From the NCBI GenBank assembly GCA_964036275.1, contig CAXIWQ010000121.1, positions 1-64,000 on the forward strand: a DNA stretch of 64,000 nt, read 5' to 3'. This document shows positions 1 through 11,400 of the stretch, in pieces. This DNA is from Litoditis marina. Taxonomy: Eukaryota; Nematoda; Chromadorea; Rhabditida; Rhabditidae. The notes beneath the pieces were generated by a model. It saw nothing but the letters and a program-made list of their open reading frames with translations. It ran no database searches and had not been told where the DNA came from. Position 1 is the stretch's first letter; each line of letters begins with the position of its first letter. A program made the translations under genes and the position numbers.

Positions 1-1409
1 AACTGTTCTCTGTAGCTGCAAGGCAAAGAGTCAATAACGCGTTAATTCGTCTTTTGTGGCTGTGCGCCACAGAATATATAGTCGTCTTAGGTTTTTGTAT
101 CTGGGAGCAACAGACTTGATAGCAGTATGAACTTTTTTCTGTAGCTGCAAGGCAAAGAGTCAATTACCGCGTTAAGTCGTCTTTTGTGGCTGTGCGCCAC
201 AAAATATATAGTCGTGTTAGGTCTTTGTAGCTGGGAGCAACATACTTGATAGCCGTATAAACTTTTTTCTGTAGCTGCAAGGCAAAGAGTCAATAACCGC
301 GTTAATCTGTCTTTGGTGGCTGTGCGCCACAGAATATAAAGTCGTATTAGGTTTTTGTAGTTGGGAGCAACAGACTTGATTGCCGTATGAGTTTTTTTTT
401 CTGTAACTGCAAGCCGAAGAGTCGATAACCGCGTTAATTTGTCTTTTGTGGTTGTGCGCCACAGAATATAAAGTCGTATTAGGTTTTTGTAGTTGGGAGC
501 AACAGACTTGATAGCCGTATGATTTTTTTTTTGTAGGTGCAAGGCAAAGAGTCAATAACCGCGTTAATTCGTATTTGGTGGATGTGCGCCACAAAATAGA
601 TTGTCGTATTAGGTTTTTGTAGCTGGGAGCAACAGATTTGATAGCCGTATAAACTTTTTTCTGTAGCTGCAAGGCAAAGAGTCAATAACCGCGTTAATCT
701 GTCTTTGGTGGCTGTGCGCCACAGAATATAAAGTCGTATTAGGTTTTTGTAGTTGGGAGCAACAGACTTGATTGCCGTATGAGTTTTTTTTTTCTGTAAC
801 TGCAAGCCGAAGAGTCGATAACCGCGTTAATTTGTCTTTTGTGGTTGTGCGCCACAGAATATAAAGTCGTATTAGGTTTTTGTAGTTGGGAGCAACAGAC
901 TTGATAGCCGTATGATTTTTTTTTTGTAGGTGCAAGGCAAAGAGTCAATAACCGCGTTAATTCGTATTTGGTGGATGTGCGCCACAAAATAGATTGTCGT
1001 ATTAGGTTTTTGTAGCTGGGAGCAACAGATTTGATAGCCGTATAAACTGTTCTCTGTAGATGCAAGGCAAAGAGTCAATAACGCGTTAATTCGTAATTTG
1101 TGGCTGTGTGCCACAGAAAAGATAGTTGTATTGGGTTTTTCGAGCTGGGAGCAACAGACTTGATAGCCGTATGAACTTTTTTTTGTAGCTGCAAGGCAAA
1201 GAGTCAATAACCGCGTTAATTTGTCTTTTGTGGCTGTGCGCCACAGAATATATAGTCGTGTTAGGTCTTTGTAGCTGGGAGCAACATACTTGATAGCCGT
1301 ATAAACTTTTTTCGGTAGCTTTACGGCAAAGAGTCAATAACCGCGTTAATTTGTCTTTTGTGGCTGTGCGCCACAGAATATGGAGTCGTATTAGGTTTTT
1401 GTAGCTGGG
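1..1409 (+). repeat. Left-edge mixed monomers with a 3-mer direct duplication
   Basis: About eleven monomers. Positions about 268-659 and 660-1,051 are near-identical three-monomer blocks (offset 392-393 bp), recognised by the ordered landmark variants GGTGGC, TGTGGT and GGTGGA at 315/447/577 and 707/840/970. Other monomers here carry variants rare elsewhere, such as GTCGTCTTAGG and GTCGTGTTAGG after the landmark. The T-run reaches nine or ten bases at about 390, 520, 785 and 918. No gene is present. The array is already in progress at base 1, so its true left end lies outside the window. Confidence 0.85.
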
Positions 1410-4303
1410 AGCAACAGACTTGATAGCCGTATAAACTTTTCTCTGTAACTGCAAGCCAAAGAGTCAATAACCGCGTTATTTTGTATTTTATGGCTGTGCG
1501 CCACAGAATAGATTGTCGTATTAGGTTTTTGTAGCTGGGAGCAACAGATTTGATAGCCGTATGAACTTTTCTCTGTAACTGCAAGCCAAAAAGACGATAA
1601 CCGCGTTAATTCGTATTTTGTGGCTGTGCGCCACATAATAGATAGTCGTATTAGGTTTTTGTATCTGGGAGCAACAGACTTGATGGCCGTATGAACTGTT
1701 CTCTGTAGTTGCAAGGCAAAGAGTCGATAACCGCGTTAATTCGTATTTTGTGGCTGTGCGCCACAGAATAGATTGTCGTATTAGGTTTTTGTAGCTGGGA
1801 GCAACATACTCGATAGCCGAATAAACTTTTTTCTGTAGCTGCACGGTAAAGAGTCAATAACCGCGTTAATTTGTCTTTTGTGGCTGTGCGCCACAGAATA
1901 GTAAGTCGTATTAGGTTTTTGTAGCTGGGAGCAACAGACTTGATAGCCGTATAAACGTTTTTTCTGTAGCTGCAAGGCAAAGAGTCAATAACCGCGTTAA
2001 TTCGTCTTTTGTGGCTGTGTGCCACAGAAAAGATAGTTGTATTGGGTTTTTCTAGCTGGGAGCAACGTACTTGATAGCCGTATGAACTTTTTTTTGTAGC
2101 TGCAAGGCAAAGAGTCAATAACCGCGTTAATTTGTCTTTTGTGGCTGTGCGCCACAGAACATAAAGTCGTATTAGGTTTTTGTAGCCAGGAGCAACAGAC
2201 TTGATAGCCGTATAAACTGTTTTCTGTAGCTGCAAGGCAAAGAGTCGATAACCGCGTTAATTCGTAATTTGTGGCTGTGTGCCACAGAAAAGATAGTTGT
2301 AATATTGGGTTTTTCGAGCTGGGAGCAACATACTTGATAGCCGTATGAACTTTTTTTTGTAGCTGCAAGGCAAAGAGTCAATAACCGCGTTAATTTGTCT
2401 TTTGTGGCTGTGCGCCACAGAACATAAAGTCGTATTAGGTTTTTCTAGCTGGGAGCAACATACTTGATAGCCGTATAAACTTTTTTCTGTAGCTGCAAGG
2501 CAAAGAGTCAATAACCGCGTTAATTCGTATTTTGTGGCTGTGTGCCACAGAAAAGATAGTTGTATTAGGTTTTTGTAGTTGGGAGCAACAGACTTGATTG
2601 CCGTATGAGTTTTTTTTCTGTAACTGCAAGCCGAAGAGTCGATAACCGCGTTAATTCGTATTTCGTGGCTGTGCGCCACAGAATAGATAATCGTATTAGG
2701 TTTTTGTAGCTGGGAGCAACAGACTTGATAGCCGTATAAACTTTTTTCTGTAGCTGCAAGGCAAAGAGTCAATAACCGCGTTAATTTGTCTTTTGTGGTT
2801 GTGCGCCACAGAATATAAAGTCGTATTAGGTTTTTGTAGTTGGGAGCAACAGACTTGATAGCCGTATAAACTTTTCTCTGTAACTGCAAGCCAAAGAGTC
2901 AATAACCGCGTTATTTTGTATTTTATGGCTGTGCGCCACAGAATAGATTGTCGTATTAGGTTTTTGTAGCTGGGAGCAACAGATTTGATAGCCGTATGAA
3001 CTTTTCTCTGTAACTGCAAGCCAAAGAGACGATAACCGCGTTAATTCGTATTTTGTGGCTGTGCGCCACATAATAGATAGTCGTATTAGGTTTTTGTATC
3101 TGGGAGCAACAGACTTGATAGCCGTATGAACTGTTCTCTGTAGTTGCAAGGAAAAGAGTCGATAACCGCGTTAATTCGTATTTTGTGGCTGTGCGCCACA
3201 GAATAGATTGTCGTATTAGGTTTTTGTAGCTGGGAGCAACATACTCGATAGCCGTATAAACTTTTTTCTGTAGCTGCACGGTAAAGAGTCAATAACCGCG
3301 TTAATTTGTCTTTTGTGGCTGTGCGCCACAGAATAGTAAGTCGTATTAGGTTTTTGTAGCTGGAGCAACAGACTTGATAGCCGTATAAACTTTTTTCTGT
3401 AGCTGCAAGGCAAAGAGTCAATAACCGCGTTAATTCGTCTTTTGTGGCTGTGTGCCACAGAAAAGATAGTTGTATTGGGTTTTTCTAGCTGGGAGCAACG
3501 TACTTGATAGCCGTATGAACTTTTTTTTGTAGCTGCAAGGCAAAGAGTCAATAACCGCGTTAATTTGTCTTTTGTGGCTGTGCGCCACAGAACATAAAGT
3601 CGTATTAGGCTTTTGTAGCCAGGAGCAACAGACTTGATAGCCGTATAAACGTTTTTCTGTAGCTGCAAGGCAAAGAGTCGATAACCGCGTTAATTCGTAA
3701 TTTGTGGCTGTGTGCCACATAAAAGATAGTTGTATTGGGTTTTTCGAGCTGGGAGCAACATACTTGATAGCCGTATGAACTTTTTTTTTGTAGCTGCAAG
3801 GCAAAGAGTCAATAACCGCGTTAATTTGTCTTTTGTGGCTGTGCGCCACAGAACATAAAGTCGTATTAGGTTTTTCTAGCTGGGAGCAACATACTTGATA
3901 GCCGTATAAACTTTTTTCTGTAGCTGCAAGGCAAAGAGTCAATAACCGCGTTAATTCGTATTTTGTGGCTGTGTGCCACAGAAAAGATAGTTGTATTAGG
4001 TTTTTGTAGTTGGGAGCAACAGACTTGATTGCCGTATGAGTTTTTTTTTCTGTAACTGCAAGCCGAAGAGTCGATAACCGCGTTAATTCGTATTTCGTGG
4101 CTGTGCGCCACAGAATAGATAATCGTATTAGGTTTTTGTAGCTGGGAGCAACAGACTTGATAGCCGTATAAACTTTTTTCTGTAGCTGCAAGGCAAAGAG
4201 TCAATAACCGCGTTAATTTGTCTTTTGTGGTTGTGCGCCACAGAATATAAAGTCGTATTAGGTTTTTGTAGTTGGGAGCAACAGACTTGATAGCCGTATG
4301 ATT
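1410..4303 (+). repeat. 11-monomer HOR, two copies (offset ~1435 bp)
   Basis: Copy 1 runs about 1,410-2,840 and copy 2 about 2,840-4,300. The order of variants matches: TATGGC landmarks at 1,489 and 2,924, the AGCCAGGAGC variant near 2,186 and 3,619, and CGTGGC at 2,664 and 4,096. The offset falls from 1435 to 1432-1433 bp because of small indels. These include a lost G in copy 2 (TAGCTGGAGC, near 3,360) and a 3 bp insertion in copy 1 (GTAATATTGGG, near 2,300). The copies end where the minor variants diverge at about 4,300. No coding sequence; the minus-strand frames here (up to about 250 codons) pass through all three reading frames of the repeat. Confidence 0.82.
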
Positions 4304-7300
4304 TTTTTCTTCTGTAGGTGCAAGGCAAAGAGTCAATAACCGCGTTAATTTGTATTTGGTGGATGTGCGCCACAAAATAGATTGTCGTATTAGGTTTTTG
4401 TAGCTGGGAGCAACAGACTTGATAGCCGTATGAACTTTTTTCTGTAGCTGCAAGGCAAAGAGTCAATAACCGCGTTAAGTCGTCTTTTGTGGCTGTGCGC
4501 CACAGAATATACAGTCGTCTTAGGTTTTTGTATCTGGGAGCAACAGACTTGATAGCCGTATGAACTTTTTTCTGTAACTGCAAGCCAAAAAGTCGATAAC
4601 CGCGTTAATTCGTATTTTGTGGCTGTGCGCCACAGAATAGATTGTCGTATTAGGTGTTTGTATCTGGGAGCAACAGATTTGATAGCCGTATGAAATATTC
4701 TCTGTAACTGCGAGGCAAAGAGTCAATAACCGCGTTAATTCGTCTTTTGTGGCTGTGCGCCACAGAATAGATTGTCGTATTAGGTGTTTGTATCTGGGAG
4801 CAACAGATTTGATAGCCGTATGAACTTTTCTCTGTAACTGCAAGGCAAAGAGTCAATAACCGCGTTAAGTCGTCTTTTGTGGCTGTGCGCCACAGAATAT
4901 ATAGTCGTGTTAGGTCTTTGTAGCTGGGAGCAACATACTTGATAGCCGTATAAACTTTTTTTTGTAGCTTTACGGCAAAGAGTCAATAACCGCGTTAATT
5001 TGTCTTTTGTGGCTGTGCGCCACAGAATATGAAGTCGTATTAGGTTTTTGTAGCTGGGAGCAACAGACTTGATAGCCGTATAAACTTTTCTCTGTAACTG
5101 CAAGCCAAAAAGTCGATAACCGCGTTAATTCGTATTTTGTGGCTGTGCGCCACAGAATAGATTGTCGTATTAGGTGTTTGTATCTGGGAGCAACAGATTT
5201 GATAGCCGTATGAACTTTTCTCTGTAGCTGCAAGCCAAAAAGTCGATAACCGCGATAATTTGTTTTTGTGGCTGTGCGCCACAGAATAGATTGTCGTATT
5301 AGGTTTTTGTAGCCAGGAGAAACAGACTTGATAGCCGTATAAACGTTTTTCTGTAGCTGCAAGGCAAAGAGTCGATAACCGCGTTAATTCGTAATTTGTG
5401 GCTGTGTGCCACAGAAAAGATAGTTGTATTGGGTTTTTCGAGCTGGGAGCAACATACTTGATAGCCGTATGAACTTTTTTTTTGTAGCTGCAAGGCAAAG
5501 AGTCAATAACCGCGTTAATTTGTCTTTTGTGGCTGTGCGCCACAGAGCATAAAGTCGTATTAGGTTTTTCTAGCTGGGAGCAACATACTTGATAGCCGTA
5601 TAAACTTTTTTCTGTAGCTGCAAGGCAAAGAGTCAATAACCGCGTTAATTCGTATTTTGTGGCTGTGTGCCACAGAAAAGATAGTTGTATTAGGTTTTTG
5701 TAGTTGGGAGCAACAGACTTGATTGCCGTATGAGTTTTTTTTTTCTGTAACTGCAAGCCGAAGAGTCGATAACCGCGTTAATTCGTATTTCGTGGCTGTG
5801 CGCCACAGAATAGATAATCGTATTAGGTTTTTGTAGCTGGGAGCAACAGACTTGATAGCCGTATAAACTTTTTTCTGTAGCTGCAAGGCAAAGAGTCAAT
5901 AACCGCGTTAATTTGTCTTTTGTGGTTGTGCGCCACAGAATATAAAGTCGTATTAGGTTTTTGTAGTTGGGAGCAACAGACTTGATAGCCGTATGATTTT
6001 TTTCTTCTGTAGGTGCAAGGCAAAGAGTCAATAACCGCGTTAATTTGTATTTGGTGGATGTGCGCCACAAAATAGATTGTCGTATTAGGTTTTTGTAGCT
6101 GGGAGCAACAGACTTGATAGCCGTATGAACTTTTTTCTGTAGCTGCAAGGCAAATAGTCAATAACCGCGTTAAGTCGTCTTTTGTGGCTGTGCGCCACAG
6201 AATATACAGTCGTCTTAGGTTTTTGTATCTGGGAGCAACAGACTTGATAGCCGTATGAACTTTTTTCTGTAGCTGCAAGGCAAAGAGTCAATAACCGCGT
6301 TAAGTCGTCTTTTGTGGCTGTGCGCCACAGAATATATAGTCGTGTTAGGTCTTTGTAGCTGGGAGCAACATACTTGATAGCCGTATAAACTTTTTTTGTA
6401 GCTTTACGGCAAAGAGTCAATAACCGCGTTAATTTGTCTTTTGTGGCTGTGCGCCACAGAATATGAAGTCGTATTAGGTTTTTGTAGCTGGGAGCAACAG
6501 ATTTGATAGCCGTATGAACTTTTCTCTGTAACTGCAAGCCAAAAAGTCGATAACCGCGTTAATTCGTATTTTGTGGCTGTGCGCCACAGAATAGATTGTC
6601 GTATTAGGTGTTTGTATCTGGGAGCAACAGATTTGATAGCCGTATGAAATATTCTCTGTAACTGCGAGGCAAAGAGTCAATAACCGCGTTAATTCGTCTT
6701 TTGTGGCTGTGCGCCACAGAATATATAGTCGTATTAGGTTTTTGTAGCTGGGAGCAACAGACTTGATAGCCGTATGATTTTTTTTTGTAGCTGCAAGTCA
6801 AAATGTCAATAACCGCGTTAATTCGTCTTTGTGGCTGTGCGCCACAGAATAGATTGTCGTATTAGGTTTTGTAGCTGGGAGCAACAGATTTGATAGCCGT
6901 ATGAAATGTTCTCTGTAACTGCGAGGCAAAGAGTCAATAACCGCGTTAATTCGTCTTTTGTGGCTGTGCGCCACAGAATATATAGTCGTATTAGGTTTTT
7001 GTAGCTGGAAGCAACAGACTTGATAGCCGTATGAACTTTTCTCTGTAGCTGCAAGCCAACAAGTCGATAACCGCGATAATTTGTTTTTGTGGCTGTGCGC
7101 CACAGAATAGATTGTCGTATTAGGTTTTTGTAGCTGGGAGCAACAGATTTGATAGCCGTATGAAATATTCTCTGTAGCTGCAAGGCAAAGAGTCGATAAC
7201 CGCGTCAATTCGTATTTTGTGGCTGTGCGCCACAGAATAGATAGTCGTATTAGGTTTTTGTAGCTGGGAGCAACATACTTGATAGCCGTATAACCTTTTT

Positions 7301-8479
7301 CCTGTAGCTGCACGGCAAAGAGTCAATAACCGCGTTAATTTGTCTTTTGTGGCTGTGCGCCACAGAATATAAAGTCGTATTAGGTTTTTCTAGCTGGGAG
7401 CAACATACTTGATAGCCGTATAAACTTTTTTCTGTAGCTGCAAGGCAAAGAGTCAATAACCGCGTTAATTCGTATTTTGTGGCTGTGTGCCACAGAAAAG
7501 ATAGTTGTATTAGGTTTTTGTAGTTGGGAGCAACAGACTTGATTGCCGTATGTCAAAATGTCAATAACCGCGTTAATTCGTCTTTGTGGCTGTGCGCCAC
7601 AGAATAGATTGTCGTATTAGGTTTTTGTAGCTGGGAGCAACAGATTTGATAGCCGTATGAAATGTTCTCTGTAACTGCGAGGCAAAGAGTCAATAACCGC
7701 GTTAATTCGTATTTTGTGGCTGTGTGCCACAGAAAAGATAGTTGTATTAGGTTTTTGTAGTTGGGAGCAACAGACTTGATTGCCGTATGAGTTTTTTTTC
7801 TGTAACTGCAAGCCGAAGAGTCGATAACCGCGTTAATTCGTATTTCGTGGCTGTGCGCCACAGAATAGATAATCGTATTAGGTTTTTGTAGCTGGGAGCA
7901 ACAGACTTGATAGCCGTATAAACTTTTTTCTGTAGCTGCAAGGCAAAGAGTCAATAACCGCGTTAATTCGTCTTTTGTGGCTGTGCGCCACAGAATATAT
8001 AGTCGTATTAGGTTTTTGTAGCTGGGAGCAACAGACTTGATAGCCGTATGATTTTTTTTTGTAGCTGCAAGTCAAAATGTCAATAACCGCGTTAATTCGT
8101 CTTTGTGGCTGTGCGCCACAGAATAGATTGTCGTATTAGGTTTTTGTAGCTGGGAGCAACAGATTTGATAGCCGTATGAAATGTTCTCTGTAACTGCGAG
8201 GCAAAGAGTCAATAACCGCGTTAATTCGTCTTTTGTGGCTGTGCGCCACAGAATATATAGTCGTATTAGGTTTTTGTAGCTGGAAGCAACAGACTTGATA
8301 GCCGTATGAACTTTTCTCTGTAGCTGCAAGCCAACAAGTCGATAACCGCGATAATTTGTTTTTGTGGCTGTGCGCCACAGAATAGATTGTCGTATTAGGT
8401 TTTTGTAGCTGGGAGCAACAGATTTGATAGCCGTATGAAATATTCTCTGTAGCTGCAAGGCAAAGAGTCGATAACCGCG
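4304..8479 (+). repeat. Patchwork of HOR fragments between the 11-mer and 17-mer domains
   Basis: The block 5,300-6,270 repeats 3,600-4,570 almost exactly (offset 1694-1695 bp, 13 monomers). The following monomers are reused in another order: 6,313 resembles 4,878 and 6,572 resembles 4,618. Two monomer types that dominate everything to the right first appear here. One is a 128 bp type carrying AAGTCAAAATGTC (near 6,795). The other is a 129 bp type carrying CCAACAAGTCG with GATAATTTG (near 7,050). A truncated hybrid monomer lies near 7,553. The region looks like a recombination-scrambled transition zone. No gene found. Confidence 0.78.
7479..7585 (+). repeat. Truncated hybrid monomer (107 bp landmark interval)
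   Basis: The distance between consecutive landmarks here is 107 bp instead of about 130. The sequence passes directly from GATTGCCGTATG to TCAAAATGTC at about 7,552/7,553, so the T-run and the following GTAGCTGCAAG are absent. The left side belongs to the class with GATTGCCGTATGAG and the right side to the AAGTCAAAATG class. This is therefore a fusion of two different monomer types with a deletion of about 20-23 bp. It is the largest within-monomer deletion I found. Confidence 0.85.
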
Positions 8480-11400
8480 TCAATTCGTCTTTTGTGGCTG
8501 TGCGCCACAGAATATATAGTCGTATTAGGTTTTTGTAGCTGGGAGCAACAGACTTGATAGCCGTATGATTTTTTTTTGTAGCTGCAAGTCAAAATGTCAA
8601 TAACCGCGTTAATTCGTCTTTGTGGCTGTGCGCCACAGAATAGATTGTCGTATTAGGTTTTTGTAGCTGGGAGCAACAGATTTGATAGCCGTATGAAATG
8701 TTCTCTGTAACTGCGAGGCAAAGAGTCAATAACCGCGTTAATTCGTCTTTTGTGGCTGTGCGCCACAGAATATATAGTCGTATTAGGTTTTTGTAGCTGG
8801 AAGCAACAGACTTGATAGCCGTATGAACTTTTCTCTGTAGCTGCAAGCCAACAAGTCGATAACCGCGATAATTTGTTTTTGTGGCTGTGCGCCACAGAAT
8901 AGATTGTCGTATTAGGTTTTTGTAGCTGGGAGCAACAGATTTGATAGCCGTATGAAATATTCTCTGTAGCTGCAAGGCAAAGAGTCGATAACCGCGTCAA
9001 TTCGTATTTTGTGGCTGTGCGCCACAGAATAGATAGTCGTATTAGGTTTTTGTAGCTGGGAGCAACATACTTGATAGCCGTATAACCTTTTTCCTGTAGC
9101 TGCACGGCAAAGAGTCAATAACCGCGTTAATTTGTCTTTTGTGGCTGTGCGCCACAGAATATAAAGTCGTATTAGGTTTTTCTAGCTGGGAGCAACATAC
9201 TTGATAGCCGTATAAACTTTTTTCTGTAGCTGCAAGGCAAAGAGTCAATAACCGCGTTAATTCGTATTTTGTGGCTGTGTGCCACAGAAAAGATAGTTGT
9301 ATTAGGTTTTTGTAGTTGGGAGCAACAGACTTGATTGCCGTATGAGTTTTTTTTCTGTAACTGCAAGCCGAAGAGTCGATAACCGCGTTAATTCGTATTT
9401 CGTGGCTGTGCGCCACAGAATAGATAATCGTATTAGGTTTTTGTAGCTGGGAGCAACAGACTTGATAGCCGTATAAACTTTTTTCTGTAGCTGCAAGGCA
9501 AAGAGTCAATAACCGCGTTAATTTGTCTTTTGTGGTTGTGCGCCACAGAATATAAAGTCGTATTAGGTTTTTCTAGCTGGGAGCAACATACTTGATAGCC
9601 GTATAAACTTTTTTCTGTAGCTGCAAGGCAAAGAGTCAATAACCGCGTTAATTCGTATTTTGTGGCTGTGTGCCACAGAAAAGATAGTTGTATTAGGTTT
9701 TTGTAGTTGGGAGCAACAGACTTGATTGCCGTATGAGTTTTTTTTTCTGTAACTGCAAGCCGAAGAGTCGATAACCGCGTTAATTCGTATTTCGTGGCTG
9801 TGCGCCACAGAATAGATAATCGTATTAGGTTTTTGTAGCTGGGAGCAACAGACTTGATAGCCGTATAAACTTTTTTCTGTAGCTGCAAGGCAAAGAGTCA
9901 ATAACCGCGTTAATTTGTCTTTTGTGGTTGTGCGCCACAGAATATAAAGTCGTATTAGGTTTTTGTAGTTGGGAGCAACAGACTTGATAGCCGTATGATT
10001 TTTTTCTTCTGTAGGTGCAAGGCAAAGAGTCAATAACCGCGTTAATTTGTATTTGGTGGATGTGCGCCACAAAATAGATTGTCGTATTAGGTTTTTGTAG
10101 CTGGGAGCAACAGACTTGATAGCCGTATGAACTTTTTTCTGTAGCTGCAAGGCAAAGAGTCAATAACCGCGTTAAGTCGTCTTTTGTGGCTGTGCGCCAC
10201 AGAATATACAGTCGTCTTAGGTTTTTGTATCTGGGAGCAACAGACTTGATAGCCGTATGAACTTTTTTCTGTAGCTGCAAGGCAAAGAGTCAATAACCGC
10301 GTTAAGTCGTCTTTTGTGGCTGTGCGCCACAGAATATATAGTCGTGTTAGGTCTTTGTAGCTGGGAGCAACATACTTGATAGCCGTATAAACTTTTTTTG
10401 TAGCTTTACGGCAAAGAGTCAATAACCGCGTTAATTTGTCTTTTGTGGCTGTGCGCCACAGAATATGAAGTCGTATTAGGTTTTTGTAGCTGGGAGCAAC
10501 AGACTTGATAGCCGTATAAACTTTTCTCTGTAACTGCAAGCCAAAAAGTCGATAACCGCGTTAATTCGTATTTTGTGGCTGTGCGCCACAGAATAGATTG
10601 TCGTATTAGGTGTTTGTATCTGGGAGCAACAGATTTGATAGCCGTATGAAATATTCTATGTAACTGCGAGGCAAAGAGTCAATAACCGCGTTAATTCGTC
10701 TTTTGTGGCTGTGCGCCACAGAATATATAGTCGTATTAGGTTTTTGTAGCTGGGAGCAACAGACTTGATAGCCGTATGATTTTTTTTTGTAGCTGCAAGT
10801 CAAAATGTCAATAACCGCGTTAATTCGTCTTTGTGGCTGTGCGCCACAGAATAGATTGTCGTATTAGGTTTTTGTAGCTGGGAGCAACAGATTTGATAGC
10901 CGTATGAAATGTTCTCTGTAACTGCGAGGCAAAGAGTCAATAACCGCGTTAATTCGTCTTTTGTGGCTGTGCGCCACAGAATATATAGTCGTATTAGGTT
11001 TTTGTAGCTGGAAGCAACAGACTTGATAGCCGTATGAACTTTTCTCTGTAGCTGCAAGCCAACAAGTCGATAACCGCGATAATTTGTTTTTGTGGCTGTG
11101 CGCCACAGAATAGATTGTCGTATTAGGTTTTTGTAGCTGGGAGCAACAGATTTGATAGCCGTATGAAATATTCTCTGTAGCTGCAAGGCAAAGAGTCGAT
11201 AACCGCGTCAATTCGTATTTTGTGGCTGTGCGCCACAGAATAGATAGTCGTATTAGGTTTTTGTAGCTGGGAGCAACATACTTGATAGCCGTATAACCTT
11301 TTTCCTGTAGCTGCACGGCAAAGAGTCAATAACCGCGTTAATTTGTCTTTTGTGGCTGTGCGCCACAGAATATAAAGTCGTATTAGGTTTTTCTAGCTGG

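Noticed and set aside
3430..4191. Longest minus-strand open frame (about 250 codons), and hundreds of similar frames of 64-210 codons
   Set aside because: All translate the satellite. The monomer is 130 bp, one base more than a multiple of three, so each frame passes through all three phases of the repeat. Two of the three minus-strand phases happen to lack stops. Most starts are TTG rather than ATG, copies differ by 1 bp indels, and there is no codon-position pattern in the substitutions.
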